From Anaerolineae bacterium (GTDB lineage Bacteria > Chloroflexota > Anaerolineae > B4-G1 > SLSP01): 28,303 bases of DNA. The stretch lies in the NCBI GenBank assembly GCA_016934645.1, contig JAFGSL010000328.1, forward strand, positions 1-28,303, in the 5' to 3' direction. Below, one piece after another: positions 13,968 to 21,891 of this stretch. The notes below the pieces were generated by a model that made no database searches, was not told the origin of the DNA, and saw only the letters and a program-made list of their open reading frames with translations. Each line of letters opens with the position of its first letter. Within the stretch, counting starts at the first letter, position 1. The position numbers and the translations under genes were made by a program.

Positions 13968-14684
13968 ATGGATCAACCTGGCGACAACACAGTAAAGGAT
14001 ATCCAATCCCTCGCCGACCTGGAACTCGACGGAGACAACGCAAATCTGGGAACGGAGCGGGGGATGTGGACGCTACAAGAGAGCGTCATTCGCTTCGGCG
14101 TGGGACGGGGGATCGTGGTGGACCGGCGCGGGCGGGTGATCGGCGGCAACAAAACCACCGAAACATTGGAAAAGCTCAATCCCGGAGTGAAGGTCGTCGT
14201 AGTACCGAGCGACGGTGATACGCTGGTGGTGACGCAGCGCACCGATTTGGACCTGGTTGAGGATCCAGCGGCACGGGAATTGGCCTTCGCCGACAATCGT
14301 GTGGGTGAGTTGAACCTGGCGTGGGATGCGCAGCAGATCGCGGCGGGGATGGAAGCCGGGCTGGACCTGGCGGCGTTCTTCCGGCAAGGAGAGTTGGACA
14401 ATCTGGCGTTACCGGATGATGCACTGACCGGAACAAAGAAGGGATCAGACGCAGATCTAGTCCCTGAGATGGAAGTACAGCCCTTTGAGCATTACGATTA
14501 CGTGATGCTCGTGTTTCGGAATACGTGGGATTGGGCGCGCGCGGTAGACGTGTTGGACGTCGAGCCGCGCGCGTTTGCGTTTACATCTAGCAAGGGCGAA
14601 AAGCATCGCAAGATCGGGCTGTGCCGGGTATTGGACGGTGCAACATTTTTGCAGAAGGTAGAGCAATGGAAATCAGCGTCGTAA
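13968..14684 (+). CDS. ParB-like (ParB/Srx fold) phage protein
   Basis: A 238-residue protein whose first about 140 residues follow the ParB-like nuclease pattern seen in phage DNA-modification proteins: LQESVIRFGVGRGIVVDRRGRVIGGNKTTE, then a valine-rich strand, DPAARELAFADNRVGELNLAWD and AGLDLAAFF. The usual GERR or GHRR motif is replaced by GGNKT, so CTP-type partition activity is unlikely. The C-terminal about 80 residues (YDYVMLVFRNTWDWARAVDVLDV) form a second domain that I do not recognise. AAGGTG precedes the ATG. It overlaps the next gene by 19 bp, and a glycosyltransferase follows, a context known from phage base-modification operons. Transcription must pass the terminator directly upstream. 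Confidence 0.75.
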   Translation: MDQPGDNTVKDIQSLADLELDGDNANLGTERGMWTLQESVIRFGVGRGIVVDRRGRVIGGNKTTETLEKLNPGVKVVVVPSDGDTLVVTQRTDLDLVEDPAARELAFADNRVGELNLAWDAQQIAAGMEAGLDLAAFFRQGELDNLALPDDALTGTKKGSDADLVPEMEVQPFEHYDYVMLVFRNTWDWARAVDVLDVEPRAFAFTSSKGEKHRKIGLCRVLDGATFLQKVEQWKSAS

Positions 14685-14947
14685 TTCTTACTCATGAGGA
14701 TATGCGCCTGGCTGTAGGGCGATACTTATCTGAAGTGTTGAATGGACAAGTCCAGGTCAATAGCATCAAGACGCTGAAGGGACAGCGTGGTTTTTCCATC
14801 GATCTGGCTATTTTTGAGCCGGTCAATCTCGACGTAGACGCTGCAATGACGTTGCCACCGCAGGGAAACAGTGAAACCAATCCTTTTGCATCAGAGGATG
14901 CACATCCAGGTCATGAGAATCATCATCCCATCGCGAAAGAGGGTTGA
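14666..14947 (+). CDS. Small hypothetical protein between the ParB-like and glycosyltransferase genes
   Basis: A 93-residue protein. The first 60 residues look like a compact alpha/beta domain (MEISVVILTHEDMRLAVGRY, then QVQVNSIKTL, GFSIDLAIFEPV); the last 30 are polar and His-rich (DAHPGHENHHPIAKEG). The ATG at 14666 sits inside the end of the ParB-like gene and has AAGGTAGAG upstream; the protein also overlaps the following gene. This coupling suggests a shared role with its neighbours. Not recognised. Confidence 0.55.
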   Translation: MEISVVILTHEDMRLAVGRYLSEVLNGQVQVNSIKTLKGQRGFSIDLAIFEPVNLDVDAAMTLPPQGNSETNPFASEDAHPGHENHHPIAKEG

Positions 14948-15650
14948 AGCGTGCAGGTACGTACTGCGGATGTTTCCAGGGGCGCTGGTGGTGGTCCACG
15001 AGGAAGAGGTCGCCGATTACGCCGTCCTCGACGCAGAGCTGCTGGCCCATCCGCCCGAGGTGGCCGGGATCGCGCCATTGAAGAACTGGATTCTGGACAA
15101 TGTGCCGGACGAGACGATCTTCATCGTAGACGACGACATCAGCGCATTGAAAGCCATGCCCGGCCGGGCGACGGCCAGCGCGGTGATCCGCGATCCGGTG
15201 GCGATCCGGCAGATTATAGAGAACGCGGAGCAGGGTGCACGGATCCTGGGAACGCCCGTTTTTGGCTTCAATCAGAATGGTGGGGACGTGCGCAAATTCA
15301 AAAATCAGGACCCCTTCGGCTTCAGTGGTTGGGTGGGTGGCGCGATGGGGATCATTGGCCGGGAACTACGTTTCGACTCCCAACTGAAGCTGCGGGCGGA
15401 CATTGACTTTTGCCTGCAAGCGCAACTTAAGTATCGCTGCATCTTCGCCGATTTGCGCTTCGCCTTCGTCGAACAGCGATTTAACAACAGCGGAGGGAAC
15501 GCGCACATGCGCAGCGCAGAGCGCAACCAACGTGAACTGGCGTATTTGCAGCAGAAGTGGGGCAAGTGGTTGAGCATCGTCGAGGGCAAGGGGACGGTGA
15601 TGCTCAAAGTTCACGTCAACCGGCGGCAAAATCTCGTGCTGGTTTCGTGA
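14913..15650 (+). CDS. TET-associated glycosyltransferase-like (TAGT) GT-A enzyme
   Basis: A 245-residue glycosyltransferase of the GT-A fold. It starts MRIIIPSRKR, has the metal/nucleotide-sugar motif VDDDI (72-76) and an acceptor-side segment WVGGAMGIIGRELRFD followed by RADIDFCLQAQ (140-170), as in the phage TET-associated glycosyltransferases that add sugars to modified DNA bases. An earlier GTG (14871) and an ATG (14898) exist, but the family N-terminus and the Shine-Dalgarno spacing favour 14913. No TET-type oxygenase or base-modifying enzyme is in the window, so the acceptor base is unknown; it may lie outside, or the substrate may differ. Its stop overlaps promoter-like element F. Confidence 0.75.
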   Translation: MRIIIPSRKRVEACRYVLRMFPGALVVVHEEEVADYAVLDAELLAHPPEVAGIAPLKNWILDNVPDETIFIVDDDISALKAMPGRATASAVIRDPVAIRQIIENAEQGARILGTPVFGFNQNGGDVRKFKNQDPFGFSGWVGGAMGIIGRELRFDSQLKLRADIDFCLQAQLKYRCIFADLRFAFVEQRFNNSGGNAHMRSAERNQRELAYLQQKWGKWLSIVEGKGTVMLKVHVNRRQNLVLVS

Positions 15651-15693
15651 AATTTCGTGATTGACAAGGGGTGCGCTCTTGTGAGAGAGTGAG
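15641..15693 (+). promoter_or_regulatory. Phage promoter-like element, copy F
   Basis: TTTCGTGAT, TTGACA (15661-15666), 14 bases, GTG-A-GAGAGTGAG (15681-15693). It is the only copy outside 1300-6300 and starts within the end of the glycosyltransferase gene. The leader has AGGAGG before the ATG at 15721. Confidence 0.55.
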
Positions 15694-15720
15694 GACATCA
15701 TTTAATCACAGGAGGAAACG

Positions 15721-16332
15721 ATGGGTTACAGACCTTTTACGCAGAACGGCTATCCGCTGGACGAAATCATCAGCGCGCTACAGAAAGACATCCGGCGCGG
15801 GAAGGAGGAGCAGGCGCTTTACTGGTGCCTGGAGATGGTGCCGCGTTACGAGGCGTATTTATGGCGGCGGCTACTGGTGATCTGCAATGAGGACATCGGG
15901 ATTGCGAACCCCGACATCCTGACGCAGATCGCGGTGCTGCGCGGGCAGTTCTTCGAGTTCCGCGGCGAGGGCAAGGACGGCACGTGCCGGTTGATCCTGG
16001 CGAACGCGATGCTGCTGATGTGCCGCTCGCCAAAAGCACGTACGGCAGATCACCTGCAACGGGTGGTGACGCAGCAGTGGATGGACGAAGCACTACAGGG
16101 CCGACGGGGGATCCCCGATTACGCACTCGACAAACACACACGCCGGGGCAAGGCGCTGGGGCGCGGCTTCGATGATTGGCTGGACGTGGGATGCCGGCTA
16201 GAAAATCCCGGCGAGGTCAATGATCCGTACCGGGAACGCGCCGAGGCATTGTGGCGCGCGGGCAAGAGCGATGCACCGGCGTGGGGGAAGCGGAAGAAGA
16301 GTGGACCAGAGCAACTGAGTATGTTTGGATAA
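15721..16332 (+). CDS. RarA/MgsA C-terminal-domain-like protein
   Basis: A 203-residue helical protein resembling the C-terminal part of the replication-fork ATPase RarA/MgsA without its AAA+ domain. Marks are EEQALYWCLEMVPRYEAYLWRRLLVICNEDIGIANPDIL, corresponding to the 'ARRL...EDIGLADP' core, a later RSPKARTADH stretch and DYALDKHTRRGKALGRGFDDWLDVG. In RarA this region forms the tetramer and contacts SSB and DNA; here it could act as an adaptor on host replication or on phage DNA. It has its own promoter-like element and is followed by a terminator at 16379. The similarity is by pattern only. Confidence 0.65.
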   Translation: MGYRPFTQNGYPLDEIISALQKDIRRGKEEQALYWCLEMVPRYEAYLWRRLLVICNEDIGIANPDILTQIAVLRGQFFEFRGEGKDGTCRLILANAMLLMCRSPKARTADHLQRVVTQQWMDEALQGRRGIPDYALDKHTRRGKALGRGFDDWLDVGCRLENPGEVNDPYRERAEALWRAGKSDAPAWGKRKKSGPEQLSMFG

Positions 16333-16378
16333 GCATATCAACTCTGATACACTTCGGCCTGGCAGCGACAGAGATTCC

Positions 16379-16415
16379 GGGGCCATCACCATAGTCATGG
16401 TGGTGGCCCCTTTTT
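16379..16415 (+). terminator. Intrinsic terminator sharing a 5' block with the one at 13919
   Basis: GGGGCCATCACC (16379-16390) pairs with GGTGGTGGCCCC (16399-16410) with one G-T pair, followed by TTTTT. The bases just before it, CAGCGACAGAGATTCC (16363-16378), match those before the 13919 terminator at all but one position. It lies 31 nt upstream of the lysis cassette, which has no visible promoter of its own. Confidence 0.85.
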
Positions 16416-16446
16416 GTTTGTAACTTCTAGTGAGAGGAGAAGAACG

Positions 16447-16920
16447 ATGAAGAAGAGGCTATTCGTAATCGCAGGGGTTCTGGTTCTTTCGTTTTTGGCG
16501 GGATGTGTGACGACATCGCCTGGCGTTAGTCCGCTGGCAATGCCGACTTTGCCCGGTAGCGGGCTGGCGGTGGATACAGTGGACGTGCCGACTTTGCCGG
16601 ACTTCCTGGAAATGCTGGCCGGACCGACCGGGTGGGTACTCCTGGGCGCGGTGCTCTCCGCGTTGGTGGCCAAATGGCCATGGTACAACGCGCAAGGCGA
16701 TGTGCTCAAGCGCGGCTTGCTCATCGGTGGCTCGATGGTGATCGCCATCCTCGCACGCCTGGCCTTGACCTACATTCCAGCCACGTTCTGGGAGCAGACG
16801 GCGGCATATTGGTACATCATCGGCGGCACCGTGATCACTTGGTTGGGCTCGCAGGGCTGGTTCCAGGCTATGGTAAAACCGCAGCGGGAGAAAGAACGCG
16901 AGTGGCGCGTGTTGGAGTAG
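16447..16920 (+). CDS. Holin-like membrane lipoprotein
   Basis: A 158-residue protein with a lipoprotein signal (MKKRLF, hydrophobic stretch, LAGC with Cys20) and three further likely membrane segments: GWVLLGAVLSALVAKWPW, LLIGGSMVIAILARLALTY and YWYIIGGTVITWLGSQGW. The tail is charged (KPQREKEREWRVLE). Its position before a coiled-coil membrane protein and an amidase fits a holin or other lysis factor. A lipobox on a multi-span protein is unusual and might instead be an uncleaved first segment. The ATG at 16447 has GAGAGGAG upstream. Confidence 0.65.
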   Translation: MKKRLFVIAGVLVLSFLAGCVTTSPGVSPLAMPTLPGSGLAVDTVDVPTLPDFLEMLAGPTGWVLLGAVLSALVAKWPWYNAQGDVLKRGLLIGGSMVIAILARLALTYIPATFWEQTAAYWYIIGGTVITWLGSQGWFQAMVKPQREKEREWRVLE

Positions 16921-16924
16921 AGCC

Positions 16925-17485
16925 GTGGGTGAGAACGACATCAACGATTTGATCCTAGATCAATTACGCAAGATCAACGAGGAAGTGCGCCGTATGCCAA
17001 AGATCGAGGCGCGCGTCGAGGCTATGCGTGACGCGACGCAGCAGCTCGAAACGGCAATGCGCGAGACGACGGCCGGCCTGCGGATGCAGGGTGAGGCACA
17101 TAGTAAGATGATCAGCGAATTGCAGCTCCAGGTGCACCAGGCGGTGGCGGCATTGACCGCGGTCAGCGGGGATATGCAAGAATTGACTGCGCGGGTGAAA
17201 GATTTAGAGCGGCAGGTTCAGGCGTTGTTCACGCAGCAACAAACGCTTTCGCGTGAGACACGCGAAACAGATGAGTGCCTATCTGACTACCATGACATCA
17301 AAAGCCAGGTAAAAACGCTCTCTGAGGTGGTGCAGACGTTAGTCGAGCAGATGAAAGTGGTGCTTGACTATATCCCCTGGCTGCGCGTACTTAAATACTT
17401 CCTGGTTACGGCAGGTGGACTGGTTGTATTACTGATCATCAGAACAATTATGCAGCTCGTCCTCGAAAAAGGAGTAGTGCCATGA
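16925..17485 (+). CDS. Coiled-coil protein with C-terminal membrane anchor (lysis region)
   Basis: A 186-residue protein: residues about 5-140 are long amphipathic helices (RVEAMRDATQQLETAMRETT, ELTARVKDLERQVQALFTQQ), and one membrane segment is near the end (YFLVTAGGLVVLLIIRTIMQ). The GTG start has GGAG 7 nt upstream. Architecture and place resemble haemolysin XhlA/holin-associated or spanin-like proteins of lysis cassettes, but no specific family is certain. The stop overlaps the amidase ATG by 4 bp. Confidence 0.6.
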   Translation: MGENDINDLILDQLRKINEEVRRMPKIEARVEAMRDATQQLETAMRETTAGLRMQGEAHSKMISELQLQVHQAVAALTAVSGDMQELTARVKDLERQVQALFTQQQTLSRETRETDECLSDYHDIKSQVKTLSEVVQTLVEQMKVVLDYIPWLRVLKYFLVTAGGLVVLLIIRTIMQLVLEKGVVP

Positions 17486-18153
17486 ATACACACGTCGTGC
17501 AACCCGGCGATCAGGTGATCGTGCAAGTAGATGCCTGCGCAGTTGATCTGCAGCCGGTGACTTTCGCCGTCGAGGTGATCCAGCCGGAACCACCGGCGTC
17601 CGATATGCCGTGGGAAGACGTGACAGCGACCTTCCCCACCAATCCCACCGCCCAGAATCCGTACCAATCCTCCGGCCGGTGGGCGACACGCACGCCGACC
17701 GGGATCACGGTGCACCACACCGGCACTAACGATGCTTATGCGCTGGCGCGGGTGTGCCTGGGTAAGGCGTACATGATCAACGGTGTGGTGCGTTACGGGC
17801 TACCAACGACACAATATCACATTTTCGTGCAACAGGACGGCAGCGCGCTGTTATGCGTACCGCTAGAACAGGGCTTCTGGCACGATCACGCGGGTTATCC
17901 CAATGCCAATATCAGCGTAGGTGTGGCCGGATACTGGCACAAAACCCGCCCACCGGTGACGTTGATCGAAGGCCTGGCGCGCGTGTGTGCGCGTTTGATG
18001 GGAATGTATGACATTCCTGTAGCGCGCGTGGTGGGGCATCGTGATCGTGCTTTGCCTAATGGAATAGGCACGGAGTGCCCGGGCTGGTATCCCGCTCCCT
18101 TGGGTAGTGGCTGGCGTGACGATTTCTACGCAGCCCTGGGAGTACTGATATGA
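17482..18153 (+). CDS. Endolysin: N-acetylmuramoyl-L-alanine amidase (Amidase_2/PGRP fold)
   Basis: A 223-residue amidase that cuts the bond between the sugar chain and stem peptide of peptidoglycan. Zinc-site candidates are VHHTG (His78/79), GHRD (His186) and ECPG (Cys199); QYHIFV (112-117) and the GFWHDHAG region match the fold. About 65 residues precede the catalytic domain and may be a small wall-binding or linker part. There is no signal peptide, so it depends on a holin for release. It overlaps both neighbours by ATGA junctions, giving a tightly coupled cassette. Confidence 0.88.
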   Translation: MNTHVVQPGDQVIVQVDACAVDLQPVTFAVEVIQPEPPASDMPWEDVTATFPTNPTAQNPYQSSGRWATRTPTGITVHHTGTNDAYALARVCLGKAYMINGVVRYGLPTTQYHIFVQQDGSALLCVPLEQGFWHDHAGYPNANISVGVAGYWHKTRPPVTLIEGLARVCARLMGMYDIPVARVVGHRDRALPNGIGTECPGWYPAPLGSGWRDDFYAALGVLI

Positions 18154-19370
18154 GAATTGCCGTTTTCGGGATGGGACACGTGGGGCTGGTGACGGCAGCC
18201 CTGTTGGCCGAGGTCGGGCACCAGGTCGCCGGGATTGACGTAGACCTCGACAAACTGGCTTTACTTCGCCAAGAGCAAATGCCGTTTTATGAGCCCGGGC
18301 TGGAAGAGATCGTGCAGGTGCAGCAGGAAGAAGGCCGTTTGGAGTTTCTTTCCAATGGGGCAGAAGCTACCGGCGTGGAAGACATCGCGTTGATCTGCGT
18401 CGGAACGCCTTCCGACGATCTGGGGCTGGTGGACCTGAGTGCGGTGTACGACGTGTTAAGAGAGATTGTCGAGGTCTATACACGCAAGGATAGTGCGCCG
18501 GTGATCGTCCTCCGCAGTACCGTCCCACCTGCCGCGCTAGATGATATGAAGTTGTATTTGGAAAGCCTCTCTCGCCAGCACGATTGGCAGTTGTGCGCTA
18601 ATCCGGAGTTCTTGCGGGAAGGGTCGGCCATAGCTGATTTTCGCAACCCGCCGTTGGTCGTAATCGGGGCAGACGACGACCAGGCCGGGTACACATTGCT
18701 AGAGCTATATCTGCCGTTTATGGACCCCTTCTTCGGTTGGGAAGACGATCTCATCGTGCGTACGGACTGCAAAACGGCGATGCTGCTGAAATACGTTTCC
18801 AATGCCTGGCACGCGCTGAAGGTGACGTTTGCGAACGAAATAGGCGATATTGCAACAGAACTGGAGATCGACGGACGCGCGGTGATGGAGATTATGACGC
18901 GGGATAAGCAGCTCAATATCTCGCCGGCGTATCTGCGACCGGGTAACCCTTTTGGCGGTTCGTGTCTACCGAAAGATTTACGCGCGTTATTGCACATGGC
19001 CTGGAGGAACCCCTCTTCAATATTGAATGCCATCGTCCACAGCAACGACAAGCGGATATGGAACATCGTGGACCGGGCAATGGCGACCGGGGCATATAGT
19101 TTCGGCATTATCGGTATGAGTTTCAAGGGCGGCACGGACGATGTGCGCGAAAGTCCGTGGATGATTATTGCTGATCGTTTGCTACAAAGCGGGGGCGAGG
19201 TGCGCATGTACGATCCCGACGTGCGCGAGGATGCCTATGATGTATTGACCGACGATTTGGACACACTATTAGCGTGGGCGGAGTGCGTCATCGTGGGTAA
19301 GTCAGAGCTACTGCCGCAGGGCACACAATTGCCGCCTTGCGTCATTTACGGAGACGGCAGGTGTTCGTGA
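18150..19370 (+). CDS. Nucleotide-sugar dehydrogenase (GDP-mannose 6-dehydrogenase/AlgD-like)
   Basis: A 406-residue enzyme of the UDP-glucose/GDP-mannose dehydrogenase family, oxidising a nucleotide hexose to the uronic acid with 2 NAD. It has the Rossmann motif GMGHVG (7-12), NPEFLREG (151-158), LKYVSNAWHALKVTFANEIG (213-232) and catalytic Cys272 in GGSCLPKDLRAL. The last two read more like AlgD (GDP-mannose) than UDP-glucose enzymes. All three domains are present. It overlaps the endolysin by an ATGA junction, so it is expressed with late genes. It may supply a sugar donor to the glycosyltransferase at 14913 or alter host surface sugars; this link is inference. Confidence 0.88.
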   Translation: MRIAVFGMGHVGLVTAALLAEVGHQVAGIDVDLDKLALLRQEQMPFYEPGLEEIVQVQQEEGRLEFLSNGAEATGVEDIALICVGTPSDDLGLVDLSAVYDVLREIVEVYTRKDSAPVIVLRSTVPPAALDDMKLYLESLSRQHDWQLCANPEFLREGSAIADFRNPPLVVIGADDDQAGYTLLELYLPFMDPFFGWEDDLIVRTDCKTAMLLKYVSNAWHALKVTFANEIGDIATELEIDGRAVMEIMTRDKQLNISPAYLRPGNPFGGSCLPKDLRALLHMAWRNPSSILNAIVHSNDKRIWNIVDRAMATGAYSFGIIGMSFKGGTDDVRESPWMIIADRLLQSGGEVRMYDPDVREDAYDVLTDDLDTLLAWAECVIVGKSELLPQGTQLPPCVIYGDGRCS

Positions 19371-19373
19371 ACG

Positions 19374-19715
19374 GTGGATACAGCAGACGACGTACGACGG
19401 CTACGAGTAGCCGCATTACATCTACGCGGATTGACACCCCTCGAAATCCTCGCGGCACTGAAACAAAGTGGGATGACCGCCGACCTAGAAGCCGTTTGCG
19501 CGGATATCGCTTTCCTGGAAGCAGTCTGGGCGACCGAGGTGCGAGTAGAGACGGAGAAGCGCAAGGCGCGCTTGTTGGCGGAGTTGCGAGAGGCCCGGCG
19601 CGCGGCCTGGGCCGCAGGGAAGTTCGACCTGGTACTAAAGGGACTGGCACAGGAGGCCGAATTGCTGGACGAAGATCCGTCCTTGCCGGCAGTGAAGCCG
19701 TTGCGGCTCGGCTGA
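19374..19715 (+). CDS. Small DNA-binding-type protein, possible terminase small subunit
   Basis: A 113-residue, mainly helical protein. It opens with a helix-turn-helix-like stretch (RVAALHLRGLTPLEILAALK), followed by a long charged helix (EKRKARLLAELREARRAAWA) and GKFDLVLKGLAQEAELL, a layout common in phage small terminases and their relatives. The GTG start lies 3 bp after the dehydrogenase stop. Its place before the large terminase supports a packaging role, but the next gene is also a candidate. Confidence 0.5.
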   Translation: MDTADDVRRLRVAALHLRGLTPLEILAALKQSGMTADLEAVCADIAFLEAVWATEVRVETEKRKARLLAELREARRAAWAAGKFDLVLKGLAQEAELLDEDPSLPAVKPLRLG

Positions 19716-19800
19716 TGTGCATTTCGCGTATTCAAGTGATTGACATCACTACCCAGATTTTTCTCGGAAGTGTACAAACGAAACTCACCACAGGTACACC

Positions 19801-20457
19801 ATGAATTCGACGATTTTACCTATCGACCCACATTATCCGGTGCTGGACGAGGAACTGGCGGCCAGGCTGAGGGCAGTACGGGGCAAAGATGCGGGTAAAA
19901 AACGCTATACGGCGTTGATGTACGGCGTGGCCCGTGCCACGCCGGGCGTGCGTGAGGATGCGATCTTCGATCGCGAGCGTGAGGATAGCGATATGATCTG
20001 CTCGCGGTCGATATGGTACAAGAAGTGGAAAAAACAACCGGCTATCCGCCCAATATGGGAGTACGTCGAAGAGCTAACACGCACGTACCGTGAAGCGGAG
20101 ACCTTACGCATCGAGATGCAAGCGCAGCAGCTTATGCGGCGCGCGCTGGCCGAAGGGCAAGTCGATGCTGTGACCGGATTGCGGCAGACGGCACTCAATC
20201 CGCTGGACCGAGCAGATTATCGTACGGAGGCTTCGAAGACGTTACTGGTGTTGGGCAATGATGAGATGAGCACGCGCCTAGCGGCATTGGGCTCACGCGG
20301 CGTACCGGTGGAGATTTCTGAATTGCCGGAACAGGTGGTGAAACTTGACGTTAGCGGCCTCCCTCCTGAAATCTTGCGGGCTATCGTCGACGAAGGCACA
20401 GATAGCTCAGTTGCAGACGGATGCGCGGAGAGCGTTAGCCCAGCAGAACCTGATTGA
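19801..20457 (+). CDS. Putative terminase small subunit or packaging-associated protein
   Basis: A 218-residue helical protein directly before and overlapping the large terminase by 113 bp. It contains a likely DNA-binding N-terminal half (RSIWYKKWKKQPAIRPIWEYV) and a central helical region (QAQQLMRRALAEGQVDAVTGLRQTALNPLDRADYRTEASKTL), as expected of an oligomerising small terminase. The tail is acidic. There is no clear Shine-Dalgarno before the ATG. Either this or the preceding protein, or both together, would recognise the DNA to be packaged. Confidence 0.5.
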   Translation: MNSTILPIDPHYPVLDEELAARLRAVRGKDAGKKRYTALMYGVARATPGVREDAIFDREREDSDMICSRSIWYKKWKKQPAIRPIWEYVEELTRTYREAETLRIEMQAQQLMRRALAEGQVDAVTGLRQTALNPLDRADYRTEASKTLLVLGNDEMSTRLAALGSRGVPVEISELPEQVVKLDVSGLPPEILRAIVDEGTDSSVADGCAESVSPAEPD

Positions 20458-21844
20458 TTTTACGCGCTGGACGTTTCCGCAATACAAAGCGGATCCGGCG
20501 CACTGGCTCATAGCCAGGCACCTTGAAAAGGTTATAAGCGGCCAGATCACGCGCTTGATGATCTTCGCCCCGCCCCAGCACGGCAAGAGCGAGCTGGTCT
20601 CGCGACGCTTTCCGGCCTACTGGTTAGGAAAACGGCCCGACGATCCGGTAATCCTCTCCAGCTACGGCGCGAGCCTGGCGGAGAGTCACAGCGCCGAAGC
20701 GCGCAGTTGCGTAGAGAGCGATGAGTACGCGGCAGTTTTCCCCAGCGTGGAGACGCGTAACGACAGCCGTTCGAAGCAATTGTGGCGCATCGTAGGAAAG
20801 CTTGGCGGGATGCTGGCGGTGGGCGTCGGCGGGCCAATCACAGGGCACGGAGCTTTCCTGGGGATCATCGATGACCCGTTCGAGAACTGGAAGCAGGCGC
20901 AAAGCCTCACCGTGCGCAACCAGGTATGGGACTGGTGGCGGGGAACCTTCCGCACCCGCATCTGGGAGAACGGCGCGATCATCCTGGTGATGACCAGATG
21001 GCACGAGGATGACCTGGCCGGACGACTGCTGAGCGAACAAGGCGACCGCTGGACGATTCTGCGACTTCCGGCATTGGCTGAGACGCAGAAGGATCGCGAC
21101 AAAAGCCATGAGCTGTTGGGGTTGCGACCCGGGTTGCGCGATCCGTTGGGTCGTAAGGCCGGTGAAGCTCTATGCCCGCAGCGCTTCAGTGCACGCGCTT
21201 TGCAAGAGATCCAGCGTGACGTGGGCAGCATAGTGTGGTTTGCGGAGTACCAGGCTACTCCACGCGCTCCGGAGGGCAACAAGTTCAAACGCGAGTGGTT
21301 CAGCCAACTCGTCAACGAGGTACCGAAGGAAGCCCGGCGCGTACGTTACTGGGACAAAGCCGGAACGGAAGGCGATGGCGATTATACGGTTGGCTTGTTG
21401 ATGGCGGAATGGCAGAACCGCTACTACATCGAGGACGTAGTGCGTGGGCAGTGGTCCGATCTCGGACGAGATACCGTGATGCGCACGACGGCGGAGATGG
21501 ACGGGCCAGACGTGGAAATCTGGGCGGAACAGGAGCCAGGCAGCGGCGGCAAGGACAGCGCGAACGCGACGGTGCGCAATCTGGCAGGATTTATCGTCCA
21601 CGTCGAGGTCGCCAGCGGCAGCAAGGAGGTCCGGGCGGGACCATTCGCCGCACAATGCGAGGCGCGTAACGTCTTGCTAAAGCGCGCGAGCTGGAACGCA
21701 GCGTACGTTAGCGAGTTATGCGCCTTCCCTAACGGGACGAATGACGACCAGGTAGACACGAGCAGTGGGGCTTTCGGCAAGTTGGCGTTCGGCGTGGGAC
21801 GCGCGGCGAGTGCACCGGGGCGCGTGGTACAGAGTGTGGTGTAG
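20345..21844 (+). CDS. terL: Terminase large subunit
   Basis: A 499-residue packaging motor with ATPase and nuclease domains. ATPase: Walker A APPQHGKSE (75-83, Lys81), Walker B LGIIDD (172-177), coupling motif MTRWHEDDL (216-224). Nuclease: YWDKAGTEGDGDY with Asp337, AEQEPGSGGK (about 394-403) and NDDQVD (Asp467, Asp468, Asp471), the metal-binding acids. The TTG at 20345 has AGGTGG six bases upstream and is the longest start; a TTG at 20411 is possible, and no ATG or GTG lies near. It overlaps the preceding gene out of frame. The domains are complete, so it should be active. Confidence 0.95.
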   Translation: MTLAASLLKSCGLSSTKAQIAQLQTDARRALAQQNLIDFTRWTFPQYKADPAHWLIARHLEKVISGQITRLMIFAPPQHGKSELVSRRFPAYWLGKRPDDPVILSSYGASLAESHSAEARSCVESDEYAAVFPSVETRNDSRSKQLWRIVGKLGGMLAVGVGGPITGHGAFLGIIDDPFENWKQAQSLTVRNQVWDWWRGTFRTRIWENGAIILVMTRWHEDDLAGRLLSEQGDRWTILRLPALAETQKDRDKSHELLGLRPGLRDPLGRKAGEALCPQRFSARALQEIQRDVGSIVWFAEYQATPRAPEGNKFKREWFSQLVNEVPKEARRVRYWDKAGTEGDGDYTVGLLMAEWQNRYYIEDVVRGQWSDLGRDTVMRTTAEMDGPDVEIWAEQEPGSGGKDSANATVRNLAGFIVHVEVASGSKEVRAGPFAAQCEARNVLLKRASWNAAYVSELCAFPNGTNDDQVDTSSGAFGKLAFGVGRAASAPGRVVQSVV

Positions 21845-21862
21845 CAGCCACAGCAGGATTGA

Positions 21863-21891
21863 TTGACAGAATATTAGGATGGTCTGTTAAA
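21863..21891 (+). promoter_or_regulatory. Promoter candidate upstream of the capsid gene
   Basis: TTGACA (21863-21868), 17 bp, then GTTAAA (21886-21891), a weak -10. The -10 overlaps the operator-like dyad, as a repressed or regulated promoter would. Confidence 0.35.

Noticed and set aside
14951..15406. 151-codon + strand frame inside the glycosyltransferase
   Set aside because: It is a frame-shifted shadow with Gly/Arg-rich sequence; the overlapping frame has clear family motifs.
19740..19778. Promoter TTGACA / TACAAA before the 19801 gene
   Set aside because: The spacing is 27 bp, far outside the working range, and the alternative at 17 bp has no -10 match.
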